A stretch of 64,000 bases of DNA. Source: Pontibacillus litoralis JSM 072002 (GTDB lineage: Bacteria; Bacillota; Bacilli; Bacillales; BH030062). The stretch spans positions 372,001-436,000 of the forward strand of contig NZ_AVPG01000001.1 in assembly GCF_000775615.1 (NCBI RefSeq), in the 5' to 3' direction. Shown in pieces: positions 1-8,277 of this stretch; positions within the stretch are counted from its first letter, which is position 1; every line of letters starts with the position of its first letter. Made by a program: the position numbers and the translations under genes. The notes below the pieces were generated by a model. That model searched no databases. It was not told the origin of the DNA and saw only the letters and a list, made by a program, of their open reading frames with translations.

Positions 1-93
1 TTTAAACAAATTGTTTGCATCATTTCTGCTATGGGAGGCGTACAAACAGCATTACTCATTATTGAATGGTTAATTCAGGAGGAGATTACTTAA
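1..93 (+). CDS. ytrH: Sporulation membrane protein YtrH, C-terminal end (partial)
   Basis: Only the last 30 codons are inside the window; the reading frame is open from base 1 and ends with TAA at 91-93. The visible peptide is hydrophobic and ends in a short acidic tail (WLIQEEIT). It overlaps the start codon of the next gene by one base (TAATG), which is the ytrH-ytrI arrangement known from Bacillus, where both are sporulation-specific membrane proteins. The identity rests mainly on this coupling and on synteny, because too little sequence is present for a domain match. Confidence 0.75.
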   Translation, partial: FKQIVCIISAMGGVQTALLIIEWLIQEEIT

Positions 94-608
94 TGCACAT
101 TCCTCCCTATTACAAAAAAAAAGAATGGCAACGATTTCTCGCCGGAGTTTTTATCGGCGGAGTAATGGCCTATTGTGTTTTTCTATTCATGTACGGCACC
201 CATATGGAAAGATGGATTGAAGAAAATATGGAACTACGAGGTACCATCTCTGATTTAGAAAATCAAAACAGTCTACTGACACAAGACAAAAAAGAATTAA
301 ATGACCAAAAGAAAAAAGTCATTAAGGTTCAGGATCTTGAAATTGTTTTTTTAAACGAAAAAAAATTATTAAGACAAAATAAAATGGATCGACTCACTGT
401 TTATAAATTACGTAATTTAGCTAAAGAACAATTGCCTGACGTTATTGGAAAGGATATTAAAGGGCTCTCAGACAATGCTAGTCTATTATATACAGCCATC
501 GAAGCCAAAACGTATACAATAGATTCCTTAACTTATGAACTGAAGGTAGAACGCTTAATCATGACACAAAACGTCGTCGTTATGATTACGATTCACCCAA
601 CTACGTAA
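93..608 (+). CDS. ytrI: Sporulation membrane protein YtrI
   Basis: 171-residue protein with one N-terminal membrane segment (about residues 13-34, starting FLAGVFIGGV), a charged coiled-coil-like stretch (about 50-110) and a small C-terminal domain. In Bacillus, YtrI is a mother-cell membrane protein needed for efficient sporulation; its molecular role is not known. The start at 93 is chosen over the upstream ATG at 66 because AGGAGG at 78-83 lies 9 bases upstream and the start codon overlaps the ytrH stop codon, so the two genes are translationally coupled. Identity is by synteny (ytrH-ytrI-nrnA) plus the membrane-plus-coil architecture. Confidence 0.85.
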   Translation: MHIPPYYKKKEWQRFLAGVFIGGVMAYCVFLFMYGTHMERWIEENMELRGTISDLENQNSLLTQDKKELNDQKKKVIKVQDLEIVFLNEKKLLRQNKMDRLTVYKLRNLAKEQLPDVIGKDIKGLSDNASLLYTAIEAKTYTIDSLTYELKVERLIMTQNVVVMITIHPTT

Positions 609-712
609 AAAATGTACAATTTGTGAAAAATTCAGAAAATAGTGGTACTACTTCGCTTTTTTGTATAAAATAGAAATGAACCAAAGTCTAAAGGAAAAGG
701 GGTGAGTGTATT

Positions 713-907
713 ATGTTAATCATGAATAGAAGAAGATTGTTAGAGGATAAACTGAATCGTATCGCTAACGGTCAAACAGCATATGCCGAATCAGCAGAAC
801 TCATCCGATTATTAAAACGTGAAATTAAAAAACGCAATCTAGCCGTTTATATGGACGAAACTGATAGCGGATGCTGGTTTATACCAACTCATAAACAAGC
901 ACAATAA
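713..907 (+). CDS. Small conserved Bacillus-type protein, function unknown
   Basis: 64-residue basic protein read from ATG at 713 behind AAGGGGTGAG. It is largely helical in appearance (arginine and lysine-rich first half, RRRLLEDKLNRI) and ends in a short segment containing DSGCWFIP. No membrane segment or known catalytic motif is visible. It sits between ytrI and the convergent nrnA and is followed at once by a strong terminator, so it forms a monocistronic unit or the end of the ytrHI transcript. A small gene called ytzJ may occupy this place in B. subtilis, but I could not confirm that this is its ortholog, so no symbol is given. Confidence 0.7.
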   Translation: MLIMNRRRLLEDKLNRIANGQTAYAESAELIRLLKREIKKRNLAVYMDETDSGCWFIPTHKQAQ

Positions 908-916
908 TTTCCGCAC

Positions 917-953
917 AAAAAAACGTCTAAATGTGACCACTAGACGTTTTTTT
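917..953. terminator. Bidirectional intrinsic terminator between the small CDS and nrnA
   Basis: Stem ACGTCTA (923-929) pairs with TAGACGT (941-947), flanked by an A-run on the left and T7 on the right, so it can end transcription from both converging genes. Confidence 0.85.
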
Positions 954-962
954 GTGTCTTTT

Positions 963-1919
963 TTACTTCCTTACATAATCGATAGTTACTTGCTCTAAAT
1001 CAGCTACAAGCTGCTCCATCTCTTCCTTTGAATAAACCGTTGCACCAGACGCTCTTGGATGGCCACCACCATTATACTTAGCCGCAACGTTATGAATCGC
1101 CGGACCTTTAGAACGAAGCCGTACTCTAATTTGCTCATCTTCCTCTACAAAAATCGCCCACGTCAACATACCTTCTACTTCTCCTAAAAGGCCTACTACG
1201 GCAGAAGTTTGTGACGGAGTAACGTGAAACTGTTCTAACGTCTCTTTCGTTAATTTCACAGTACTTACTCCAGCTGAAGAAATGGTGAAATTTTGCAAAA
1301 TATACCCTTTTAATCGTGCAATTGCCGGGCTTGTTTTGTACATACCGTCATATAAAGCCGTTCGATCAAAATCATATGTAGCTAAGTCTGCTGCAATTTG
1401 TAACGTACGAGCAGTTGAACTAGGGAACAGGAATCTACCTGTATCACCGACAATTCCTGCATATAACAAGCGAGCTACTTGCGCTGACATCACATAATTG
1501 TAGCCATATTCTTTCGATGCTTCATACAATTCATATACCATTTCTGATGTGGAGCTAGCATTTGTATTCACCCATTGAATATCACCATAATCATCAACAT
1601 CAGGGTGGTGGTCTAATTTAATTAATGCTGCACCTAGTGAATAACGCTGGTCGCTAATTCGAGCCTGATTCGCTGTATCACAAACAATGACTAAAGCGTT
1701 CGCGTACATTTCTTCTGTCACATCATCCATTTGCGCTAAAAATGTTAAACGCTCATCTTCTTCCCCAACGACATACACTTTCTTATCTACATAAGTATCC
1801 TTAATCATATGAGCTAACCCAGATTGAGAACCGAGTGCATCCGGATCAGGACGTACATGACGATGAATAATAACTGTTTCATACTGTTGAATAGATTGTA
1901 AAATAGATTGTATAGACAT
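963..1919 (-). CDS. nrnA: NanoRNase / pAp phosphatase NrnA (YtqI)
   Basis: 318-residue DHH/DHHA1 phosphoesterase. The N-terminal manganese-binding motif HRHVRPDPDALGS is at residues 19-31 (H21, D25, D27), the DHH motif appears as KLDHHPD near residue 104, and the C-terminal DHHA1 domain carries GGGHPRASGA near residue 285. In Bacillus this enzyme degrades 2-5 nt RNAs from the 5' end and dephosphorylates pAp from sulfur assimilation, replacing both Orn and CysQ. The length matches the family (about 313). The ATG at 1919 is preceded by AAAGGAGT on the minus strand. It is transcribed alone, convergent with the gene at 713-907. Confidence 0.95.
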   Translation of the reverse strand: MSIQSILQSIQQYETVIIHRHVRPDPDALGSQSGLAHMIKDTYVDKKVYVVGEEDERLTFLAQMDDVTEEMYANALVIVCDTANQARISDQRYSLGAALIKLDHHPDVDDYGDIQWVNTNASSTSEMVYELYEASKEYGYNYVMSAQVARLLYAGIVGDTGRFLFPSSTARTLQIAADLATYDFDRTALYDGMYKTSPAIARLKGYILQNFTISSAGVSTVKLTKETLEQFHVTPSQTSAVVGLLGEVEGMLTWAIFVEEDEQIRVRLRSKGPAIHNVAAKYNGGGHPRASGATVYSKEEMEQLVADLEQVTIDYVRK

Positions 1920-2027
1920 AACAGAACTCCTTTAATGTATTCTTTTCATTGAATTGCTGGCGAAATGAACCAATAATCGGTACAATAGATAACGTTACAG
2001 TTCATAATAATGAAAAGGTGATAATAA

Positions 2028-2330
2028 ATGGTACTCTTTCCTATCGCAATAGTGCTTTCCATTACGATTTATTTATACTTCAAAGTAGCAATTTTACGAA
2101 AAAGCGACCCATTGGAACAACGGTACGCTAATTCTAAAGCGAGAGTTGCACTCGGCATATTCATTATCACATTTGGTATTAATCAATATGCCTTTTATCA
2201 AACCAAATTAGCACTTTATATTAGCATTATTTTTATCGCTTTAGGGATTCTTCAGCTCGTATATGGATTTAAAACTACATCCTTTTATGGGAAACAACTA
2301 AAAGAACGAGCAAATGAAATCAATGACTAA
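2028..2330 (+). CDS. ytpI: YtpI-family membrane protein
   Basis: 100-residue integral membrane protein with three predicted membrane segments: about residues 1-20 (LFPIAIVLSITIYLYF), 40-58 and 62-84. Length and the central basic loop (ANSKARVALG) fit the Bacillus YtpI family, whose function is unknown. ATG at 2028 follows AAAAGGTGAT. It lies between nrnA and ytoI exactly as in B. subtilis but on the opposite strand to both neighbours, so it is monocistronic and closed by the terminator at 2344-2373. No functional motif can be seen. Confidence 0.85.
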   Translation: MVLFPIAIVLSITIYLYFKVAILRKSDPLEQRYANSKARVALGIFIITFGINQYAFYQTKLALYISIIFIALGILQLVYGFKTTSFYGKQLKERANEIND

Positions 2331-2343
2331 CATAGCACGTTTG

Positions 2344-2373
2344 GAGCCTGATTCACATTCACAGGCTCTTTTT
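2344..2373 (+). terminator. Intrinsic terminator of ytpI
   Basis: Stem GAGCCTG (2344-2350) with CAGGCTC (2362-2368) followed by T5. There is no T-run on the other strand, so it acts on the plus strand only. Confidence 0.85.
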
Positions 2374-2381
2374 ATTGAATT

Positions 2382-3695
2382 TTATCGATCAATTATTTGC
2401 GCCATAATCATCGCTTTACCAACTATATTCCCTTCCCCGTACACTTCAACATCTATTTTAGCTATTTTCCTACCTACTTCTAAAATGCGTGGCTTAATCA
2501 CTAGTTGACTTTCGAGTTGGACAGGTTTAATAAAATATACGGATAAATTCTCAACGACTAAATCACCCTTTTTATTTTGATGAATATATCGACTACCTGC
2601 TCCTACAACGATTGAAGTAAATACCCCATATGATAACGTACCTAATTGATTCGTCATCTGTGGTGTCACTTCTGTTTCATACACGATTTCATTGTGCTCA
2701 TCTACAGACTCCATTAATTGACTTGTCGCTAAATCATCAATCTTTTCCCCAATTTGTGGTTGGCGTTGTAATTGTTGCAGTGCTTTTAATACATCTTGCC
2801 TAGAAATAACACCAATCAACTTCTGATTCATATCCACAACAGGCATCACCTCAATACCTTCCCAAACCATAATATGCGCTGCATTGGCTAAAGAAGTTTT
2901 TGCATGAACCGTCATTGGCTTCTTCGTCATCACTTTATCTACAATTAAATCACGATCTTCCCCAATAATATCCTTCGCTGTCACTATACCGACTACTCGC
3001 ATTTGATGGTCTACAACAGGGTATCGATTGTGCATCGTTTCTTCGTTTAATTGGTACCATACATCAATTAAATCACCTACTTGAAGATAAAATGACTGCT
3101 CTAGTGGAGTATAAATATCTCCAACTAATACAATCTCCTTCTTAATCATTTGATCGTATATAGCTCGATTAATCATCGTCGCAACTGTAAAGGAATCATA
3201 GCTAGAAGAAATAATTGGAAGCTCTTTTTCGTCAGCTAGCCGCTTAACATGCTCATCCGTATCAAAACCACCTGTTATTAATACAGCCGCTCCCTCTTGG
3301 AGAGCTAACTCATGAGCATTGGTTCTATTCCCAACAATAAGCAACGATCCAGCCTCTGTGTAGCGCATCATCGCATCTAATTTCATTGCTCCAATGACGA
3401 ACTTATTTAACGTTTTGTGTAAACCAGCCTTTCCACCTAACACTTGTCCTTCCACAATATTTACGATTTCTGCAAATGTTAATCGTTCAATATTATCTTT
3501 CTTCTTCCGCTCAATTCGGATCGTACCTACACGTTCAATCGTACTAACAAGACCTTGATTTTCCGCTTCTTTAATAGCTCGGTATGCTGTCCCTTCACTT
3601 ACTTCTAGTGCCTTTGCAATACCACGAACAGAAATTTTGCTACCAATTGATAAAGAGTCTATATGATTTAGAATTTGTTCATGCTTTGTTGCCAC
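2382..3695 (-). CDS. ytoI: HTH-DRTGG-CBS-hotdog regulatory protein YtoI
   Basis: About 437-residue multidomain protein. In order: winged-helix-type HTH (1-60, with the segment VSEGTAYRAIKEAE), a DRTGG domain (about 70-185), two CBS domains (about 190-310) and a C-terminal hotdog-like thioesterase fold (about 330-437). CBS pairs normally bind adenine nucleotides, so an energy- or nucleotide-sensing regulator is likely, but the target is unknown. The first in-frame GTG (3704) has no spaced ribosome site; the GTG at 3695 follows AAGGTG by six bases and gives the start MATKHEQIL seen in Bacillus orthologs. No partner gene is co-transcribed. Confidence 0.9.
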   Translation of the reverse strand: MATKHEQILNHIDSLSIGSKISVRGIAKALEVSEGTAYRAIKEAENQGLVSTIERVGTIRIERKKKDNIERLTFAEIVNIVEGQVLGGKAGLHKTLNKFVIGAMKLDAMMRYTEAGSLLIVGNRTNAHELALQEGAAVLITGGFDTDEHVKRLADEKELPIISSSYDSFTVATMINRAIYDQMIKKEIVLVGDIYTPLEQSFYLQVGDLIDVWYQLNEETMHNRYPVVDHQMRVVGIVTAKDIIGEDRDLIVDKVMTKKPMTVHAKTSLANAAHIMVWEGIEVMPVVDMNQKLIGVISRQDVLKALQQLQRQPQIGEKIDDLATSQLMESVDEHNEIVYETEVTPQMTNQLGTLSYGVFTSIVVGAGSRYIHQNKKGDLVVENLSVYFIKPVQLESQLVIKPRILEVGRKIAKIDVEVYGEGNIVGKAMIMAQIIDR

Positions 3696-3786
3696 TTCAT
3701 TCACCTTACTTTCTAATCGGACCTGTACTAGTCATTTTCCTACCTAGTGTTATTATACAGATGAATGAAAGTTGCTTCAATTTTCT

Positions 3787-4017
3787 CTACACAGATTGTT
3801 GTCTTTTCTTTAATTTTCTTTCTTCTTCTAAAGCTGGTTGTCTTGATATACGAAGCAAGTCGGCTAAATTCGCTCCTACTACAAATAAGAAGAACACCAG
3901 CCATCCAAGCCAGAAATAAGAAGCTACTTGTTCCCCCTGTACTTGTATATAAGGCCACGCCATATATAACAAAAAAAACGCCAATAACAATCGCAACACG
4001 GAATATTGTTTTTCCAC
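3787..4017 (-). CDS. Small two-segment membrane protein, function unknown
   Basis: 76-residue protein starting with GTG at 4017, with a GGAGAGGGG ribosome site upstream. It has two hydrophobic segments (about 8-24 and 34-54) followed by a charged cytoplasmic tail ending EEERKLKKRQQ. Two overlapping ORFs cover the same DNA: 3740-3958 on the minus strand and 3765-4088 on the plus strand. This frame was chosen because it alone has the membrane-helix pattern, a positive-inside tail and a usable ribosome site. It lies upstream of ytoI in the same direction, about 90 bases apart. I do not recognise the family. Confidence 0.6.
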   Translation of the reverse strand: MEKQYSVLRLLLAFFLLYMAWPYIQVQGEQVASYFWLGWLVFFLFVVGANLADLLRISRQPALEEERKLKKRQQSV

Positions 4018-4246
4018 CTTACAACCCCTCTCCTACTACTATTTGTACTCAATATATGATTTCTACACATGCTTCATGCCCATTTTAAAATCAGTTAGCA
4101 CCCTCCTCTAGCACTATTCTCCTTTTGCTGGAAAAGAAATATTACTACCAACGGGTTTACGTAATTTCATTTTATGGGGAAGTGTCTATACACGCCTCTT
4201 AATTCATACATAGAATGACACATCTATACTTTATGAAGGTGATGCA

Positions 4247-5146
4247 ATGAGCAAGAGGAAATATTACGCATTTAAATCATGGCCCAAACTGCCTTATGCA
4301 GGGGAATTTCACCCTCCTACTAATGCTGAAACCCCGCTCTCCGGTTCTTGGAGTACGTATTATATTCAGCATAATGATAAAGGGGGGTTTTCTACTCTAG
4401 ATGGAAAACCGATTAAACTAAAAATCCTTCATGCTAACAAGGTAAATTGGCATGCTCAACTACCAAAAGTACAACGAGTATTAAAAAACATCTCCAAAAA
4501 CGAAAAGACCATTGCAAAATATTGGGGCACAGGTCCCGCTACGAAACAATGGACACCAATCGCTGATATTCTTATTGATACGTACGGAGTGGAGGCACCT
4601 CGAGCAGGTAGAATGTTGGCAGCATTAAATGCCGGACTAAATGACGCTTTTGTCGTGTCTTGGTATTTAAAATTCAAATGGCTTGTAGCTCGACCAAACC
4701 AACTTGATGATGAACTTGTTACGGTTCTTTGTACCCCAAGACACCCTACGTATCCCTCAGGTCATGCAGCAGTTGCTGGAGCAGCAGAAGTCATTCTAAG
4801 TTATTTTTTTCCTGGTGAAAAAGAAAAACTTCGTCAATTAGCCAATGAATGTGCGCAATCTCGGTTGTATGCTGGTGTGCATTTCCCAATTGATAATGAT
4901 GAAGGACTAAAACTAGGAAAACAAATCGGGCAAATCGTTGTTGACACATTACAGACAGAGCGAAACGCAGATGGGCACCCTATCGATCAACCGTTTACGT
5001 GTAATAAGGATGCTAACCTAATTCCACCTCCTTATGAGCAAGCTATTCCATTTGATTTTGATACAGAATGTCAATCCCTTGTAGAAGGAAATCAAACCTC
5101 CTTCCAACACAATCATCATGTACCTAAACCTAAATTATTTTGGTAA
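4247..5146 (+). CDS. PAP2 / vanadium-dependent haloperoxidase-related phosphatase
   Basis: 299-residue soluble protein of the PAP2-haloperoxidase superfamily. All three signature motifs are intact: K-x6-RP (K..WLVARPN, about residues 143-151), PSGH (about 174-177) and SR-x5-H-x3-D (SRLYAGVHFPID, about 205-216). These residues bind phosphate in acid phosphatases and vanadate in haloperoxidases, and the sequence alone does not separate the two activities. There is no signal peptide or membrane segment, unlike lipid-phosphate PAP2 proteins. ATG at 4247 follows GAAGGTGATG. The gene is monocistronic, with a weak terminator behind it. The substrate is unknown. Confidence 0.8.
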   Translation: MSKRKYYAFKSWPKLPYAGEFHPPTNAETPLSGSWSTYYIQHNDKGGFSTLDGKPIKLKILHANKVNWHAQLPKVQRVLKNISKNEKTIAKYWGTGPATKQWTPIADILIDTYGVEAPRAGRMLAALNAGLNDAFVVSWYLKFKWLVARPNQLDDELVTVLCTPRHPTYPSGHAAVAGAAEVILSYFFPGEKEKLRQLANECAQSRLYAGVHFPIDNDEGLKLGKQIGQIVVDTLQTERNADGHPIDQPFTCNKDANLIPPPYEQAIPFDFDTECQSLVEGNQTSFQHNHHVPKPKLFW

Positions 5147-5150
5147 CGTG

Positions 5151-5175
5151 GCCTAAGACAAGGCTTCTTTTTTTT
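5151..5175 (+). terminator. Weak intrinsic terminator after the PAP2/haloperoxidase gene
   Basis: Short stem GCCT/AGGC (5151-5154 with 5161-5164) followed by TTC and T8. The stem is only four or five pairs, so efficiency is uncertain. Confidence 0.45.
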
Positions 5176-5234
5176 GAGCAAAAAAACTACTGTTTAAAAT
5201 TTTTTTAATAAACATACTAGAAAACGTTCACATT

Positions 5235-5243
5235 TGATATAAT
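5235..5243 (+). promoter_or_regulatory. Candidate extended -10 promoter for pdxK
   Basis: TGATATAAT matches the extended -10 form (TGnTATAAT). No good -35 box lies 16-18 bases upstream. It would give a leader of about 85 bases before pdxK. Confidence 0.35.
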
Positions 5244-5334
5244 TAAAAGTATTTCAGTTTGAGATTTCTACAAAAATCGTTAAGATAGGAAATAGTTCTA
5301 CAAATAAAGAGAGTAGTTGGAAGGGGAATATTAA

Positions 5335-6159
5335 ATGAGAAAAAAAGTACTTACAATCGCTGGTTCAGACAGCAGTGGTGGGGCAGGTATTCAGGCAGAC
5401 TTAAAAACATTTCATGAGCATGGCGTTTATGGAATTTCTTCTTTAACAACAGTTGTCGCAATGGATCCAGATAACGGATGGGCACATAACGTCTTTCCAA
5501 TGGAACTTCACACTGTAAAGGAACAATTAAAGACCGCCATCTCCTTAAATATTAATGCACTTAAAACAGGGATGCTTGGTTCCCCTGATATTATTACAGC
5601 AGCTGCAGAGGTCATCGATCAAGCAAATATCCCAGTCGTTATTGATCCGGTTATGGTATGTAAAGGGGAAGACGATGTACTCCACCCTGAGAACCTAGAA
5701 AGCCTTCGTAAAACACTCGTACCAAGGGCAACGATTACAACGCCTAACCTTTTCGAAGCTGCTAAACTAGCTGGTTATCGTCTTATTACAACTGTTGAAG
5801 AACTAGAAAACGCAGCCAAAATCATTCACGAATCTGGTGCGCAGCATGTATTGATTAAAGCAGGCAAACTTGTTGACGATACTAAAGCAACAGATCTTCT
5901 TTATGATGGTGAGCAGTTCCATTACATCCAAACGGACAACGTGAACACGTCATACGTCCATGGTGCAGGCTGTTCTTATTCTGCTGCCATTACAGCAGAA
6001 ATAGCAAATGGCAAGTCCGTTATAGAAGCTGTTACATCAGCAAAAGCCTTTATCACTAGCGCTGTTAAGGAAGGTTTTCCATTGAATCAATATGTAGGAC
6101 CTGTCTATCAAAAAGCCATTCATAAAGAAGCAATCAACGTAAAAGTCACAACAAAATAA
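5335..6159 (+). CDS. pdxK: Pyridoxal/pyridoxine kinase PdxK (ThiD-like ribokinase fold)
   Basis: 274-residue kinase close in length and sequence to B. subtilis PdxK (271). It phosphorylates pyridoxal, pyridoxine and pyridoxamine in B6 salvage. The substrate loop AGSDSSGGAGIQADLK is at residues 8-23, VIDPVMVCKG near 100, and the anion-hole motif reads HGAGCSYSAA near 205. The cysteine in GAGC is the feature that separates this clade from true ThiD (GTGC/GTGD) and ribokinases. ATG at 5335 follows GGAAGGGGAA. The gene is monocistronic and followed by a strong terminator. ThiD activity on hydroxymethylpyrimidine cannot be excluded. Confidence 0.88.
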   Translation: MRKKVLTIAGSDSSGGAGIQADLKTFHEHGVYGISSLTTVVAMDPDNGWAHNVFPMELHTVKEQLKTAISLNINALKTGMLGSPDIITAAAEVIDQANIPVVIDPVMVCKGEDDVLHPENLESLRKTLVPRATITTPNLFEAAKLAGYRLITTVEELENAAKIIHESGAQHVLIKAGKLVDDTKATDLLYDGEQFHYIQTDNVNTSYVHGAGCSYSAAITAEIANGKSVIEAVTSAKAFITSAVKEGFPLNQYVGPVYQKAIHKEAINVKVTTK

Positions 6160-6169
6160 CGACTGTATA

Positions 6170-6223
6170 CAGGACCAGTTAATGAGGACGAATTGTTCTT
6201 ACTCACTGGTTCCTGTTTTTTTA
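6170..6223 (+). terminator. Intrinsic terminator of pdxK
   Basis: Long imperfect stem: CAGGA-CCAGT (6170-6179) pairs with ACTGG-TTCCTG (6205-6215) and is extended inside by ATGAG/CTCA. A T7 run follows. The reverse strand lacks a T-run. Confidence 0.85.
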
Positions 6224-6249
6224 TGAAGTACTTTACCTTTATACCCTAT

Positions 6250-7797
6250 TTAATAATTTATCCAATCTCGTTCATACTTTTGAATGAGATGCGGATCAAT
6301 AAGCGTATTCGGCTTTATCTCTACTGCTTTCCCCTTCTCCATTATGTGACTATCTTCATCTTTGCCGAAATACGTTAAGCTAGAAATCATGTCCTCTGTT
6401 AAAAAGTTCGTATTAACTGTTAATTCAAGCTGTTCAGGACGTATTCGCTGTTTACTACCTAATACAAATCCCCAGTTACCAAAACTAGGAACATCGATAT
6501 GGAATTGTTCTGTATATAAGCCTGTTGCAGCGATTGTTTCTACTATCGTCCAATAAGAAGAAGTAGCAAAGACAGGACTAGTCGCTTGCACCATCATTGC
6601 CCCACCTGGTGTTAAGTGGTTGCGAAGTAAAGAGTAAAATTCTTGAGTATAGAGTTTATTTAAACTTTCATTATTGGGATCAGGAAGGTCAGAAATAATA
6701 ACATCATACTTATCCGATGTTTGTTCCATAAATTCAAATGCATCTTCGTGATATACGTTTACTTTATCGTTTTGCAACGAGGCTTCATTTATTTGCAGTA
6801 GATGATGATTCTCATTCGCTAACTCCACCATTCGAGGGTCTAAATCAACAAGTGTAACGGATTCTAGCTGTGGGTACTTTAATAATTCACGTACAGCTAG
6901 CCCGTCCCCTCCACCTAGAACTAATACGTGCTTTGGTTCAACAGCTTGCGCCATCGGAATATGAATGAGCGTTTCATGGTAACGATGTTCATCAGAAGAG
7001 CTAAATTGCAACGCACCATTCAAATAAAGTCTCGTATCACCTTGTTCCTTCGTTAACACAATACGTTGGTAAGCCGTATCTTCCATATGAATAATAGGGT
7101 CCTCATACAGCCGTTTTTCAAAGGAGTATGCCTGTGCTTCTCCAAATAAAACACCCCATGTTAAACTAATTCCAATAAGCACTCCCACTGTTGCATACGT
7201 TTTGACATACTTCAATTCTCTTCTGAATAACCATAATACCGTTAAAGCAACGGTTAAATTGATGCATCCTACAACAAAAGCGCTCTGCACCATTCCCATT
7301 TGAGGACGAAGCAAATAAACAAATAGCAAGCCCCCAATTAAACCACCTGCATAGTCAGAAAACAACACTCTCGCCGTACTCTTATTTAACTCTACTCCTA
7401 ATTCATTAGCTTTACGAATCAATATGGGCAACTCTACACCTGTTAATGCACCAACTACAAAGGTAATGCTGTATAAATAAAGGGCATCTGCTCCTCCTGA
7501 AGCAAAAGCGGTAACCCCAAACATCGTTAAGCTAGAAAATCCACCAACAAAAGCGACAGCGAATTCGACTACTATAAACGCACCTAGCAAATTCTTCGTA
7601 ACACGTTCACTTAAAGACGCACCGACGCCCATTCCAGTCAGAAATAACGAAATCGTCAATGTATACTGTTTTACACCATCACCTAATATGTAAGAGCCTA
7701 GAGCTCCAAATAAAACTTCGAATATAATACCGCAAATAGATACAATTCCTGAGGCCCAATATATTGTCTTACTTTTCTGTGCCGCGTCTAACTTCAA
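6250..7797 (-). CDS. Membrane-fused spermidine-synthase-like aminopropyltransferase
   Basis: 515-residue fusion. Residues 1-200 hold about seven membrane segments; residues 220-500 form a polyamine aminopropyltransferase domain. Family residues are present: GALQFSSSDEHRYHE (QFS..DE..YHE), the decarboxy-SAM loop VLVLGGGDGLAVREL, the acidic segment TLVDLDPR, and the proton-acceptor segment IISDLPDPN. An ordinary SpeE is a soluble protein of about 280 residues. It is the last gene of the 6250-10221 operon and no speD is nearby. The longer GTG frame (7806) lacks a spaced ribosome site, whereas TTG at 7797 lies eight bases after CGGAG. The acceptor substrate is unknown; a membrane-linked amine is an inference. 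Confidence 0.82.
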   Translation of the reverse strand: MKLDAAQKSKTIYWASGIVSICGIIFEVLFGALGSYILGDGVKQYTLTISLFLTGMGVGASLSERVTKNLLGAFIVVEFAVAFVGGFSSLTMFGVTAFASGGADALYLYSITFVVGALTGVELPILIRKANELGVELNKSTARVLFSDYAGGLIGGLLFVYLLRPQMGMVQSAFVVGCINLTVALTVLWLFRRELKYVKTYATVGVLIGISLTWGVLFGEAQAYSFEKRLYEDPIIHMEDTAYQRIVLTKEQGDTRLYLNGALQFSSSDEHRYHETLIHIPMAQAVEPKHVLVLGGGDGLAVRELLKYPQLESVTLVDLDPRMVELANENHHLLQINEASLQNDKVNVYHEDAFEFMEQTSDKYDVIISDLPDPNNESLNKLYTQEFYSLLRNHLTPGGAMMVQATSPVFATSSYWTIVETIAATGLYTEQFHIDVPSFGNWGFVLGSKQRIRPEQLELTVNTNFLTEDMISSLTYFGKDEDSHIMEKGKAVEIKPNTLIDPHLIQKYERDWINY

Positions 7798-7861
7798 CCC
7801 AATCACTCCGTAACCAAAAGATTAAATCCTGCCACTAAGGTAGCAGGACTTACACGAATAC

Positions 7862-8257
7862 TTACGTTATAGAAGCTCCAATGACAAAAGCAAGCCCGAT
7901 TGAAACACCTAACGAAACAACCCCGACAGCTACATTATTTTTGCTTAACTGCTCTTCAACAGAGAAAGAACGAGTCAACATTTCAAATATTAAGTAAGCA
8001 ACTAGCTGCAATACAAGCCCGATCGTACCCCATATTAAAGTATCTACTAGCTCTAAAGAATTGTAGATAGCAAAGGATAAAATAATACATATACCAATAA
8101 TTTTACCTGTTATGGATAAAGCAACAGCCGTATTCCCATTTTTAATTTCATCCCAATCTTTATACTTTCTCGTTACATTTTCAAATAGGAACAGTCCAAT
8201 GACTACTACTACTATGGCTACTACAAAGTATAATAATGTTAATAACAATGGTCCCAT
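7862..8257 (-). CDS. DUF350 membrane protein
   Basis: 131-residue protein with four membrane segments arranged as two similar halves. Each half contains a short motif of the type GNTAVALS (about residue 41) and KNNVAVGVV (about 107), the internal duplication typical of DUF350 (YjfL-like) proteins. The function is not known; the family recurs beside PspA, DUF4178 and aminopropyltransferase or ATP-grasp genes, which suggests a membrane-bound modification or stress system. It starts 20 bases after the DUF4247 stop codon behind AAGGAGTGAAGAGG and is 64 bases upstream of the SpeE-like gene in the same operon. Confidence 0.85.
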   Translation of the reverse strand: MGPLLLTLLYFVVAIVVVVIGLFLFENVTRKYKDWDEIKNGNTAVALSITGKIIGICIILSFAIYNSLELVDTLIWGTIGLVLQLVAYLIFEMLTRSFSVEEQLSKNNVAVGVVSLGVSIGLAFVIGASIT

Positions 8258-8277
8258 ACCTCTTCACTCCTTGTTCA

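Noticed and set aside
3740-4088. Overlapping alternative ORFs on both strands at the small membrane protein gene
   Set aside because: Neither has a ribosome site or membrane-helix pattern as good as the 3787-4017 frame.
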